From Lodderomyces elongisporus (lineage: Eukaryota > Ascomycota > Pichiomycetes > Serinales > Debaryomycetaceae), in contig NC_083678.1 of NCBI RefSeq assembly GCF_030384665.1, positions 372,001 through 436,000 of the forward strand: a stretch of DNA of 64,000 nucleotides, written 5' to 3'. This document shows positions 31,309 through 43,100 of the stretch, in pieces; position 1 is the first letter of the stretch; each line of letters opens with the position of its first letter. The notes below the pieces were generated by a model, which made no database searches, was not told where the DNA came from, and saw only the letters and a program-made list of their open reading frames with translations. The position numbers were made by a program, and so were the translations under genes.

Positions 31309-32421
31309 CTTGACTTTATACTGTCAAATCTATCTATACAAACTATATATATACATATATACATATATACATACAAACTATATATGCAGTTGGTATGTTA
31401 ATGTTTTCGGTGCTACAAATTTATCAAATTTTTTGGTTCTTTCTTTCTAAAGTTTTTGGCTCACAAGGAATCATCACTAACGTTTAAAACTTTAGTAGTA
31501 TTTCTTTTTTTTTTGCACCTCTTTCAATGAAACGGGATAACTGCTATATAGTTGTCTTTTTGTTTTCGATCTTTTTTATGAAGAAAAGGAAATGATATGA
31601 TTATCTGGTGAACAACCAATATTTTTTATGTCCCTTTTACTTTTCTTTGAATTTTGCTTGTGTGTTCAATCTTTAATGGTTCATTCATTTTTTTGACATT
31701 CTCCTTATGTTCTCTTTCTCATTATTTGGAAGATAATGAACTCTTCCTTTCGCCCCACAGTTTTTTTTAAAAAAAAAAATATATATATATAAAGTACATT
31801 TGCGAGAGTCGGTTATAGCACCTTCCAGAAGGGATACTAGAGAATGTTTTATTTTTTTGAAAAGTATAGATGGTTGACAACGGTAATATGATGATATCGA
31901 AATGATAAAATCAGCTTTGAACATACTTTACATATTGGTAAACCACATTTGAGGTAAGTTATCTCCTTCTTTTTTTTGTTTCTTTCTTTGCAATGTTTCT
32001 TTTGCAGAGACAAATGTTGGAGGGAGAAGGAAATGGAGTGAACTAGGGATCATGTACACCAGATTCGGGAATGATCTCCACGCTACCTGATATTTTCTTT
32101 TCCATTGACAATTGCCACAGCTGCATCATTACTTTACGTTTAATATTGCAAAAGCTAATTTTACACTATTTATTTTTCAGTGAAAAATTAAATTGAAAAA
32201 GTGAAAAAGAAAAATGAACTATAACAATAATAATAACAATAACAATATTGAGTCAGTAATATTAGCATTTTTTGTATTCGAAAAAAGGGCAAACAAAAAA
32301 GAAAGAACAAACAAATCGAACCATTATTACTCAATGTATAGTGGATGGTGAAACATATTTTGTAAGTTTTAAAGACGGAGTTGTGCCTTGCAAGCCATCT
32401 CCCTTCTCAACCAATGCGAGA

Positions 32422-32429
32422 TCACGTGA
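32422..32429. promoter_or_regulatory. TCACGTGA palindrome (Cbf1-type site)
   Basis: Second perfect TCACGTGA, preceded by GA and followed nearby by another ACACGT half-like string. Confidence 0.45.
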
Positions 32430-33800
32430 ACACGTATATATATATATATATGGAAAAGAAAAAAATTGTGTGAAGAAAATGTACGTGCAAAATGTAACAA
32501 AAAAAATATATATATATACACTAGAAGTTGGTGAAGGATGATTTAAATTCCAAATCATCGCAACATAAATTGAAATGTTTGAAAATGAAAAAAAAATTTA
32601 CTCTCTACATTCTTTTTCTTTTTTTTCTTCTTCTTCTTTTCTTTTCTTTTCCTTTACTCTTTACTCACAACAACAATGTTTTATCAATTGCAGTTGCAAT
32701 AGAGACTGAATGAAGTGAAGAAGGAGGAAAAGACAAGGGGGATGAGAATTTGAATGGAGTATGCGATTTCACAGATTTATCTCAAGAGTAAAGATACTCT
32801 GATGTTTGTGAAGTCAAATACTATTTCTTTTGATTTCTTTCGTCCTGTTTTTGCTTTTCAATTTTTTTTTCTTAATTCTTTATTTCAAGTTCAAGTATTT
32901 TTATTTTTTTGAGGATTTGATCTTTAGGATTATTTACAAGTTGATATTGATGATGATGAGTATTTGCAATGATGACAATCATGCTGTGCACCAGTCGGAA
33001 CTTAAATGACAGACCCAGTATATACCCAAATTTCTGATTTCAAATACCATCATATCATATTGAAGTGTACAATAATACCAGTGATTTAATCTTTAGCAAG
33101 ATACGTGATGCATGAATGTCATTGAACGAATTTCGTTTAATAATGACTAGGTAACTTTTTCTCTATTTTTTTTCTACGATCTGTTTTCTAGATTCTATTT
33201 TCTTTACTCTTTTTTCTTTGCAAACTTTTCAATTGGTGCTTGAGTGTAGAGACGATGGGGTGGCGAATTTACTTGTGGGTTTTTTTTTCTTTCTTTCCTT
33301 CTCTCCTTCTTTTTGTTTCTCTACCAAAATCTTTTTGATTAAAACTGTCGATACATGTATTTATAGATGTATGTGTGTACGAGTAAACATGGTATTGCCT
33401 GATGCATTTGGAAGAAGGAACAGAATTTGGGGAAAAGTTTTGGTGATTTTGAAACGAAATTTTTTATGAATCTGTAGACCAGCAAAGCTCGTATCATCTG
33501 AAATGTATTTTGACAACAAAACAAGGTCCATTTAGACCAAATGTAAAAACCAAGAAGCAAAAGGAAAAGTAAAAAAGAAAAATCAATAGCACCTGACAAT
33601 ACTACCTCTCTATTACTAGCTTATTGATCATCACTTAGAAATGTTTCATCTGTTTTGCAAAAATCGCAGTATCTAAGACAAACTCAATGAAGTTTGAGTA
33701 AAAAGTATACCAAACATATTATTGCACTCTCTTTCAATCTCTACTTTTTAATTTCCAAAAATTAATTTTTCTAATTCTTTTTTTTTTGATTTCTGCGACA

Positions 33801-33812
33801 AGTCACGTGACT
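33801..33812. promoter_or_regulatory. 12-bp palindrome AGTCACGTGACT (Cbf1-type site)
   Basis: A perfect 12-bp palindrome that fits GTCACGTGAC on both strands, the strongest of the three sites in this interval. Confidence 0.5.
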
Positions 33813-34432
33813 AGATCTAAATAATTATATATTCTTTCACTTTCTAGATAAGGATTAACCGAATTCTAAAAGCAAATGTTGGCTTTAACAAATAGTGGTG
33901 TAGGATGCCGCAGTAAGTATTCTATACGTTGACGGTTGCATATACATGTAAATAATCAATCCGAGAGAAAAGAACAGAAAAGAAACAAAACAATTAGAAA
34001 AAATTAGAAAAAAAATGAAAGAAAGAAAGAAAGAAACGTTGCCGTGCAATTACATTACTTCTTTTGGTGAAAATTGAAATGGTAGAAAAAAGTAAAGAGT
34101 GGGAGTAGAGTAGAGTGTAGAGAGAGCGGGAAAGAGCAAATTGAAAAATTGAAAATGCATAGTAGTTGTGCAAGGCTCAGCATCAGCATGATATCGAGGT
34201 TAAACTGTAAAGTGCCTTTTTTTTATGTTGCTGAAAAATTTGGAAGCTAGCATTTGATCCGTAAGGGACATTGTTTCTTTTCCCACATAATACTGTGCTC
34301 TTTGTAGTGTTTATAATTTTTTCTGTTTACGCGACACAAGAATTTGCCTCCTTTGGGTGTTTGGGCGCTTGAGAACGCGGGAGGAGGAGGAGGAAGGGAG
34401 ACTGAGACAAAAGAAATTGTTGTACAAAAGGA

Positions 34433-34457
34433 GAGACGAGACGAGACGAGACGAGAC
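34433..34457. repeat. (GAGAC)5 pentanucleotide repeat
   Basis: Five exact GAGAC units in a GC-richer, purine-rich island of the gene-free interval. Confidence 0.9.
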
Positions 34458-35020
34458 CACACGGAAGAGACAAAACAGGGGCGTTCGTGTAGGAGCGACG
34501 TGCGTTAGACCTGATTTTTTTTCTTTCACTTTCCTTCTTTCATTTTCTTCTCGCACTCCTTCGCTCTAACTACGCTCTAACTTCGCGCTCCTTCCTCGTC
34601 TTTTCTTTATCCCAAGTCGCGTAAAATTAAATAACCACCGATGCAAAACAACCAAAATAAGAGAAACAACAACGACGACAATGACGACAAAAAATGTAAA
34701 TAAACAAAGTGCAAAAACACTTGAGCAAGAGAAATAAACTGCATTGATTTACACGAGGAGTTAAAGAGACATTCACCTTCATTTTGACCATAAACAATTT
34801 TGTCAACATTTGTTTCATTCTATCTCTGTTTCTCTCTCTGTCTCTCTTTTTTTTTATTTTACTTTCTTTTCCTATTGTTTGGAATAACGCAAGGGTTCTA
34901 GATCTTTTCTCAGAATGGTTTATAGCATCCAACTGATAATATTGTTAGTGAATGAGTACTCTTTTTCTTTTTTCAAAGTTTTAACTTTACAGAGAGTTGA
35001 TTGATTAATATCTTTTATGA

Positions 35021-35058
35021 TATATATATATATATATACAATGTATATATATATATAT
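35021..35058. repeat. AT-rich inverted repeat
   Basis: (TA)n arms of about 15 to 18 bases flank a short CAATG spacer, giving a self-complementary hairpin or cruciform-prone sequence. Confidence 0.85.
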
Positions 35059-37696
35059 TGGAATTGAGGGACCAGTGGTGGATGGATCGTGTTTTTACCA
35101 ATCACCTCTTACCCCCATATGATGATAGTAATGATGATAGTAATGGTGGTGGTGGTTTTGGTATTGCCCAGTGCTGCTGTTCAAAGCTGGGTAATGCTAC
35201 CAATTAAGATGGTATCAGAAAAACAAGCACTGTTTGTCAAAATAGATCCAGGCTATGACGACGTTTTGTTAAGAGTAAGAAACGTCTATTTTAGATACGC
35301 GTCGGTATCAATATCAACTTTAAGTTTAATTGTTGATATTGATGTTGATGTTAATCTTGATGTTTTCTTTCTTTCAGGCATTGTCGATGCATCGTCAAGT
35401 GCTCAAACGGTTGAATTTTTATATTTTTTATTTTTTAATTTATTTTTGATCGACACAAAATTGTTCCCCCCTTTGACGAAATATGTTTTTTTTGGCTTTG
35501 TTCAATTGTTCATTACTCTTTAATTTTCTTTTAATTTTCAATACATTTCACCACTCTTGAGTTTGAGACTTTATTTTTCTGGGGGAAAAAAACACAGCAA
35601 ATAGTCTTAGAGTTTATTGCCCAGCTTGCTTAGAGCACGAGACATTATTTGCAATTGACGTTCCACACCCCTTAATACTATATACTTGTGCAATCTAGTT
35701 TATCAAAACAAAGGACTAGACTTTATTGTTTAGTAGAACTATTAGCGATTTATATACATACATACATACATACATATATATATATCGCGTGTCATGGAAT
35801 AGGGAAAAAAAAAAGGGGTAAATGTCCCAAGTCAATGTTAATCTTTCAAAAAAAATCAATATTAAATCAAACTTTATGTCAATCTTCAATTTTCATTGTA
35901 TTCTATTTTATACCTCCCTCCCTCCCTCCCGATCTTCATTTTACAAGAAGTTTATAAAGAAATAATGAAAGATTAAACCAAACCAGACCAAAAAAAAAGA
36001 AATAGAACAACAAAGCAAAAAAAACAGATACAAGAGAGGACCTAAAGGGCGGTATATGAATTTTGCAATTGTAGGAGGCGATGTTTTTCTTTTGTAGTTG
36101 AGCTAAGTCAATCAATCAATCAATCAATCAATGAAAAAAAAAAAAAATCAGTCTAAGCCATCCCATTTGCTACACGCTCAAGTAAAAGATAATTAACTTA
36201 CGAAATTGAACTCTTTTTTTTTTCCTTTCCCCTTTCCTTACTTTTTGGAAGAGAAAAGAACCATAAGATAACTATGGTGCGAAAAGGAGGATGGCACCGA
36301 GGTGGAGTGAAGGGAGAAAGAGGAGAAGAGAAATTAAGTAATGAGGTAGCTAGTTGGTTGACTTTTAATTTTAGGTACCAATAGACAAAGAAAAAACAAA
36401 AAAAACAAAAAAACAAGACCATCATCACCATTTGCGACTGGTTGATTGAAATCACCTTACAAGACTCACACCTGTTTCTCCTCCTTCTTCTCTTTCTCCT
36501 TCTCATTTAGATCAAGTTTTTTGTGCTAAGCAAGAAATAAACCTGGTTATATCTGTTATAGAGCAGTTGCTAGTACGAGATCTTGCTTATATTTGCAGCA
36601 GTGTGTTAGGTTGTTGTTTGGTGTGTTGGTTGCGAAAGTACCGCAATAACTGTGGAAATTATATCTTCGTTAATCGTAGTATATATTTTTATTTTCTTTC
36701 TCGTGGTTAATTAATGATTGATTAGTGGTTGATGAGTGGTTGATTAGTGGTTGACTAGTGGTTGATGAGTGGTGTGGTTATGGTCTCTTGAAGGAGGGGG
36801 GGGGAAGATCGTGTCACTTTGTGTCATCTTGCAATAACGTCCATTTTTGTCCAAATTTCTTTTTTTTATTTTTTTATTTTTATTTTTATTTTTTTATTTT
36901 ATTTTTTTATTTTCTGCATTAAAAAATTCTAACCTGTTTCCAAAAGAGTATACCTTTTTAAACTTAGTATAGAATAAAAAAAGCTACTACAACAACTTAC
37001 CTCCTTTATATTCTTCCAACTACAGCTTTGTAGAGATTGGTATATACCACCCATTCTTTTTTTTTTCTTTTTTTTGGAATGTACACTCCATATGTAAAGA
37101 TGCAAGAGTTGTAAAATAGTATACACAGCAGTCAAAAGGAGGTTGTGTGTTATGATTGTTTACTTTACATTAGCTCGTGGCGCTTCTGGAAGGGCTTGTC
37201 CTTTCCCATAACGACTGGTGGAAAAGAAAATAATAAAAAAAATAAAAAATAAAAAATAAAAAAATAAAAAATAAAAAATTCCACGCATTTGTCAATTTAT
37301 TCCCAAAGCGTAAATTCTCTCTCTTCTTTTTTTTATTTATTTATTTTTTTTTATAGTTTCATGATGGCTAGGCAAATGGTAAACAAACCACCCTTTGAGA
37401 GTTTTACTTTGTTAAATCTATCTCGTGTTTGTTTATCCTTATATTCGATTTTCTTTTTTTTTTTATTTTTTTTTAAGCATATCGACTAACTCAAACACGA
37501 TGAAGGAGATTTGTTTAGTTGGTATTTGTCTGCAAAAGCATGGTAATTAAAAAAAATTTAAAATAAAAAAAAAACGACAAACATAATTAAGGAAAATAAA
37601 ATCATTTATATATATATATCGAGGGTATTCTCCAACTTTCATATTGGTTTTCTTCATTCAATTATATCCTTGGATACCATCATTCATCAGCTACAG

Positions 37697-37740
37697 CTTC
37701 AACTTTAACTTCAACTTCAACTTCAACTTTAACCTCAACC
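37697..37740. repeat. (CTTCAA)n repeat in the cyclin leader
   Basis: About seven imperfect hexamers (CTTCAA/CTTTAA/CCTCAA), ending about 100 bp before the cyclin ATG, probably within its 5' untranslated leader; they contain no ATG. Confidence 0.85.
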
Positions 37741-37843
37741 ACCTTTTTTGCATTCACATCGTTTATACTGCCTATAGCATTCAGCACCCAGCACCCAGCA
37801 CCCACCACCACATTTATCCAACTCTTAAAACAATCTCACAATA

Positions 37844-39037
37844 ATGGTTTCCGCACTTGATTTACAGGCACTCAACATCTTCCTCAATGGTCCCATCACC
37901 CACGACATGATCCACAAGTTGGTTGTTGCTACATTGCAGGTGATTCCATGCAAAGACACCAAGTCTCAAACATACACAACTACAAATAACACCGTGAAGC
38001 AATTGCCATCATTAATGACTTTTTTGACAAAATTGATCAAGTACACAAATGTCTACACCGGTACCTTGATGGCTACCCTCGTTTACTTGCAAAAATTGAA
38101 AAACAAATTGCCCCAAAATGCTCAAGGCTTGCCTTGCACCAGACACAGAATCTTGTTGAGCTGCTTGATCTTGTCGAGCAAATTCCACAATGACTCGAGC
38201 CCCAAAAACAAACACTGGGCCAAATACACCGATGGCTTGTTCAACGTTAAAGATATCAACCTCATGGAGAGACAATTGATTTACTTGTTGAACTGGGACA
38301 TCAGAGTCGAAAACGAAGATATGTGCCAAATGTTGGGATCATTCTTGGAACCAATCAAGTCACAAATTATCAAGACTGAAAAACTCAAGCTCTGGAAGAA
38401 ACAACAAGAGCAACAACAACAACAACTCCAACACCAACAACTCCAACACCAAGCACAAAAACAAGCATTTACAACTTACCAGTCCATCCCAGTCTCACCA
38501 TCTTCAACAAGATTATCCCCATCCACATCTACTTCCACTGCAACGGCAGCCGCAGCTGCTGCTGCATATCCATCCCCATCCTCATCTCGCAGCTCCTCCA
38601 CCAGTCCATATCAACACTCAAAACAGTACCACTACCAACAACAACAGCAACAACAACAGCAACAGAGACCACAACCATATCCACAACAAAGCCAATACCT
38701 CGACCCTTATGCTCACTACAGACAAGACTCCCATTCCTCAATTTCTTCAGTCTCTACTTCAAACTCCTTGGAGTCAGCCTACAGTCATAGATCCTCAATT
38801 TCCGCATCCACTTCATCGAATTCAATCTCAATGTTGGTGAATGAGAAGCCACATTCAGCTGGTATCCCTGCTGCTTCTGCGCAATCATCCATTATGCCCA
38901 AACATCAAGTTGACACAGCACTGGTTGACCCAATGATTGAGTTTACTGCGATCAAGGAGGAAATTGAGTTGAACAACCTCTTGAAGAGGTTTAATGGTTG
39001 CGGTAATGCTGGCATTGCTGCAACCACCAGAGCATAA
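37844..39037 (+). CDS. PCL2: Pcl1/Pcl2-type G1 cyclin
   Basis: Predicted 397-aa cyclin of the Pcl1/2/9 group, partners of the Pho85 kinase in G1 and polarity control. The cyclin box spans about 18-165, with PSLMTFLTKLIKYTNVYTGT, LMATLVYLQKL, CTRHRILLSCLILSSKFHND and SSPKNKHWAKYTDGLF, closely following the Pcl1/2 pattern (TRHRIFLGCLIISAK, SPLNKHWAVYTDGL). The MERQLIYLLNWDIRV helix closes it. Residues 180-397 are disordered, with Gln runs (EQQQQQLQHQQLQHQ and a ten-residue Q run), an Ala run and many Ser/Thr-Pro sites suited to kinase control and turnover. PCL1 and PCL2 cannot be separated from sequence alone. The long upstream interval fits a heavily regulated promoter. Confidence 0.82.
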   Translation: MVSALDLQALNIFLNGPITHDMIHKLVVATLQVIPCKDTKSQTYTTTNNTVKQLPSLMTFLTKLIKYTNVYTGTLMATLVYLQKLKNKLPQNAQGLPCTRHRILLSCLILSSKFHNDSSPKNKHWAKYTDGLFNVKDINLMERQLIYLLNWDIRVENEDMCQMLGSFLEPIKSQIIKTEKLKLWKKQQEQQQQQLQHQQLQHQAQKQAFTTYQSIPVSPSSTRLSPSTSTSTATAAAAAAAYPSPSSSRSSSTSPYQHSKQYHYQQQQQQQQQQRPQPYPQQSQYLDPYAHYRQDSHSSISSVSTSNSLESAYSHRSSISASTSSNSISMLVNEKPHSAGIPAASAQSSIMPKHQVDTALVDPMIEFTAIKEEIELNNLLKRFNGCGNAGIAATTRA

Positions 39038-40178
39038 ATCCACACTCATCTACAAAACTTTTAAAAGAAAATTAATAAAAAAAGAGAAAAATAGAAGAAA
39101 ATGAAGAAAAGACAAAACAAGAAAGATTCTTAAATTTCCTTAGTTTCTCTTTCCCCTTTTGTTTTTAAGCTCCAATCATTTTGCTGGTCCAAATGTTTTT
39201 TTCCTCTTTTTTTTTTAGTTTTCCGTTTTTTGTTTTTTGACGACTGGTTTATGGATTTATATAACCATACAGTAGTAAAAAAAAAATTCCAGGCTTTTAA
39301 ATTTCAATTCAAACACTCACAAATATTATTCAGTCCATGACAGATTTAAACAATTTTATAGAATAAACGTTTTTTTATTATTATTATTATCATGTTTTGT
39401 AATCAGAAAGAGTAATCGTAAGAACGTACCATGTCATTCAATTAACATCTATATTTTGCTAATTGTAGTAGATTCAGTTTTGAAGGATTTCTCTTTTTAT
39501 TTTATTTATTTAATTAATTATTTTATTTTATTTTATTTTATTTTTTTAATTTTTTAAAAAGAAAACACAATTCCATGCCACTTGCAAATGAAGTGATTTC
39601 TACGTTTCTCACCTTTCTGAACCCCAAAAATTGGGTCTTAGCCAGCACCCTCTTCCCTCCGTCAATATTACAAAAAAATCAAACAACTCTACACCACACT
39701 CGGCAAATCAAGTCAATCATTACTACAGCAACAGTAAAGTGGAAGTCAAATCTGATCATCATATACCTATAAATATAAGCAAATAGTCATTAGAACTCAA
39801 ACAACCTTGAGAGTTTAACAATCAAATATTATGTAAAAGACGAAAAAAAGAAAATAAAACTTACAGCATAAGAATAGTAGACAAAAAGCCACTTAAAAAA
39901 TGAGCCACACACACACACACACATACACACATACACTCAAACGCGTTTCGTCTGCAAGAATATAAATGGTCATGTGCAAACCAGCTTGTTTCCTCTTACT
40001 TGGCTTGAATTATAATTTAGAGGCTAGGAATGTAAACCTATGGTGAATAAATGTAGATAATCCAACAAGCATTACAAACACCAATGGTTGTGTTTCTACT
40101 CTAAAGTATTGTCAAATATATCAACTTTTGAATAATTAATATAAAAGTTGTGAAAAACAATCATTTATTTTCTATACA
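39038..40178. other. Convergent 3' region, cyclin / zinc-cluster factor
   Basis: An AT-rich region between two converging genes, with (TTTTA)n near 39497-39550 and an (AC)n run near 39906-39935 followed by ACGCGT at 39941. The 65-codon frame at 39575 is not convincing. Nothing else was recognised. Confidence 0.6.
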
Positions 40179-43100
40179 TCATGAAAACTTGTTCAATCCT
40201 AAAATATCTTCCAACGGCAATGCATTAAACAAATCAAAGTCATCCAATGTTTTCCAATAATTAAAAGCCTCTCCGCCATTATTGTTAGTACTGCCATTGT
40301 TATTGTTATTGTCATCCCCATTCTCATCACCATAATTATTTTGAAAAGAACCCAGTCCATCACCAATCGCACAAGATGTACCATCAATAGGAGCTTGCGG
40401 ACTTGGAACAGCATTTAGCAATGGCGTCAACGAAGCAGGATAATGATGTCCATTAACTGCTGCAGGTGTAGCTATTGTTGGTACTGCACTTGTGGTAGGT
40501 GCACTATTCTCAAAAATTGCGTATCTCGTGGTGTTATTATTATAACTACTATTAGTGTAAGTATTGTTATGAATATTATTGTTGTTGCCAGTGATTGTAG
40601 AAGTGAGTGGACCACTATTGCCAGCACCAACACCACCCAAACCAATAGCTGATCTAGGAGTCATTACCGGCTCATTCTTCATCTTCATCGAGATCCACAA
40701 ATTGTCAATCTCCTCGTTATTGACAAATTTCATGTCATCAAGATCTGACCAGGATTCATTCGAAAGAGGATGTGACAATACTTGCTCCAAGTCTTGTTGG
40801 TGCAGCAGTCTTGGCAGTTTTTGCTTTTGCTTTTGCTTTTGCTTATGTTTTTGTTTTTGTTCTTCTTCGGTAAACACCGATGCAGTAGAATTTGATTCCA
40901 TACTTCCTTCACCATTGTTTTCAGTTAAGTCATGCATATGGATCGTCCTTGGTCTAAACAACTCTTCTGCACCAGTGTTGGGTGTGACGGGTCTTTCTCC
41001 CGTTACACCTATAGGTGTATTTACTGCTGCAGGCTTATGAGGATGTTTCTTTAACCCACATATGGATTCAAACTCTTCAAACTCGCCACTTCCATCAACA
41101 TTAAACTGCGACTTTGCCTTAGTATACTTTTTTAACCCTTCTTCACAAATCCTACAAAACTCTGTCAATTGTTCATCGCTGCACTCCAAAAACTCTACAT
41201 GGTCTTCCTTTGGTATCGCTTTGTGATAGTCCTCATTCATAGCTATGCTTTTTACCAAAAACGTATGAGCCTTTGTGACTCTCCATGCATAATAGTATCT
41301 CCGGCTCAATCTCGCCATTGCAGAGATACAAACTTCGGAAATTTTCTCTATCAATCTCAAGAGTTTCATCAATTTGGCAAACCTCAATTTATAACTAACA
41401 GAATTTCGTAGACTCAAATTATGATAGTCAGCATTTGATTTCAACATAAAAATCGTGCTTTGCAACCGCAACATTATGGATATACTAAATTGCGATACCT
41501 TGTGGACCATGTGCTGCGTATATGGGTTCAATATCATATCCGTGGTTATACCTAACCCAAAGTTTTTTTGTCCATCTAAAAGCAAGCTGAAAATAGTTGG
41601 GAAAAACTCACTAAAAAACGACGCAAACATTTTCTTGAGATAAAATAGAGCTAGTGACTTGTCCACAAGACCATTGTTATCATTAGAGTTTCGGACCTTG
41701 TTTTCATAGAATAAAAATATGTGATAATAAATTATATTCAAAAACATCTTCATATTCATGTAATTCTTGCACTGCATGAGCTTCAAAAACGGGTATGGGA
41801 ATTTATTCTGATCGTAAGGGACAAGGATGTGGCTCATTGTTCCGTAATTATCATTTAAAAACATTTCGAAATCACCAAGTTGCCTCGTCAAGTTTTTCAT
41901 CTCAACAGGTTTCCTCAAGTTGAGGCAATCATCCAACATTGTTACCAATTTCTCTCGATATTTTTCAAAGTAGGCAAATGTCCCTGTAACATATCTTTCC
42001 TTTTCCAGATCATTGATATTCTCATTGCCATGTTTGAAAAAAGGTAATTTTGTATCGTACATTTTCTCATTTATCACCAAAGGATTACCATATTGATACC
42101 CTTGAAGCAAATCGCAAATAATTAAAAAGAACCAAATCTTACGATGCAAGTTTTGTGTAGCATAACCCTCGCTCGTGTCCCGGCATTTCTCAACATCTCT
42201 ATTGAGTCCAATAGATATTGCCATTTGTACGGAAAGGCCATTCAAAACCTGCGAATCGCCTCCATCCGACCCATCTCCATCCTCTGGTGAAAACATCTTG
42301 TATAATTTAAGCAAAAACAATGCCTGCAACACAACCAAAGAGGTACGTTTGTACAAGTCAAACTGATCAAGACACGATTGCGCAGTGTCAATAATCTTGA
42401 TATCGACCGGGTTTAACAACAAGTATCGCAAATCATCTGCAAATTTACCATTCAAACGAGAACTCTCGTCATCGGCATTGCTGTCTTCTTGTTCGTCTCC
42501 ATTTGCATGTCCTCTTGTTTTCTTCTTGTCCTTTCCCTCTTCTCTTTCCTCCATATTGGCATCATTTAGTCCACGTTTGTTTGAAATTAACGAATTATAA
42601 GTCATACGCAACAAAACCATTAACACGGCTAGAAATGCAAAATCCAATCTCTTTTCGATCCTCAATTCCTGAAACGCAATGTCCATAAAATTTTTCTTGC
42701 CCAACATTCTCTCCATCTCCGCAGTAAATGTATTCTCGTCCAAAATCGGCATATAGGGATAAAGGTACTTGAAAAAGAATTCAATTGATGTCCATACAAC
42801 TCTTTGCTTCGGAAGAGATTGCCGAACACACTCAATCAAGCAAAGTTCTTCTTCAATATTGTTTCTTCTGTGCGCTCCTGCATGTCGAATAGGAGATGAG
42901 GAAGGGCGAGGAAGTGAACCAGATGTTCCATTATTACCAACACCATTATTATTGTTATTATCATTATTGTTGTTAGTAGTAGTAGTAGCAGTAGTAGTAG
43001 TAGTAGTATTACTACTACAACTCTCTATTCCTTCTCCATTTATTGCATTTACACAATGTATTTTCCCCGCACTATTCTCCTCCTCTTCAGGACTTTTTGA

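Larger units (their letters stand above)
30918..37843. other. 6.9-kb gene-free interval
   Basis: The longest stretch without a credible gene. It separates the divergent mitochondrial-protein gene and the cyclin gene. The open frames in it are at most 144 codons, low-complexity and often repeat-derived. It holds three CACGTG palindromes (31301, 32422, 33801), a GC-richer island at about 34320-34620 with GAGAC repeats and a duplicated GCTCTAACT, a long AT palindrome (35021-35058), many poly-T/poly-A runs and several tetranucleotide repeats (CATA near 35758, TCAA near 36111). Part of it must be the cyclin promoter. Candidate roles are a long regulatory region, an unannotated noncoding RNA or a regional centromere; none is proven by the sequence. 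Confidence 0.6.

Noticed and set aside
30918..31376. 153-codon N-terminal extension of the mitochondrial protein
   Set aside because: It starts at TTG, is low-complexity (Tyr/Ile/Phe and His/Thr from TA and CA repeats), and the internal ATG gives a proper mitochondrial presequence.
35089..35523. 144-codon frame in the 6.9-kb gene-free interval
   Set aside because: Composition is dominated by Val/Met/Leu/Phe from T-rich and GATG repeats; it starts at an in-frame TTG-type codon and no domain or conserved motif is visible.
36998..37010. ACTTACCTCC string resembling the 5' end of U1 snRNA
   Set aside because: Only the core matches, and no flanking U1 structure or Sm-like site was seen.
39941..39946. 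ACGCGT (MCB) near 39.9 kb
   Set aside because: It lies between two converging gene ends, so it cannot serve as a promoter element for either neighbour.
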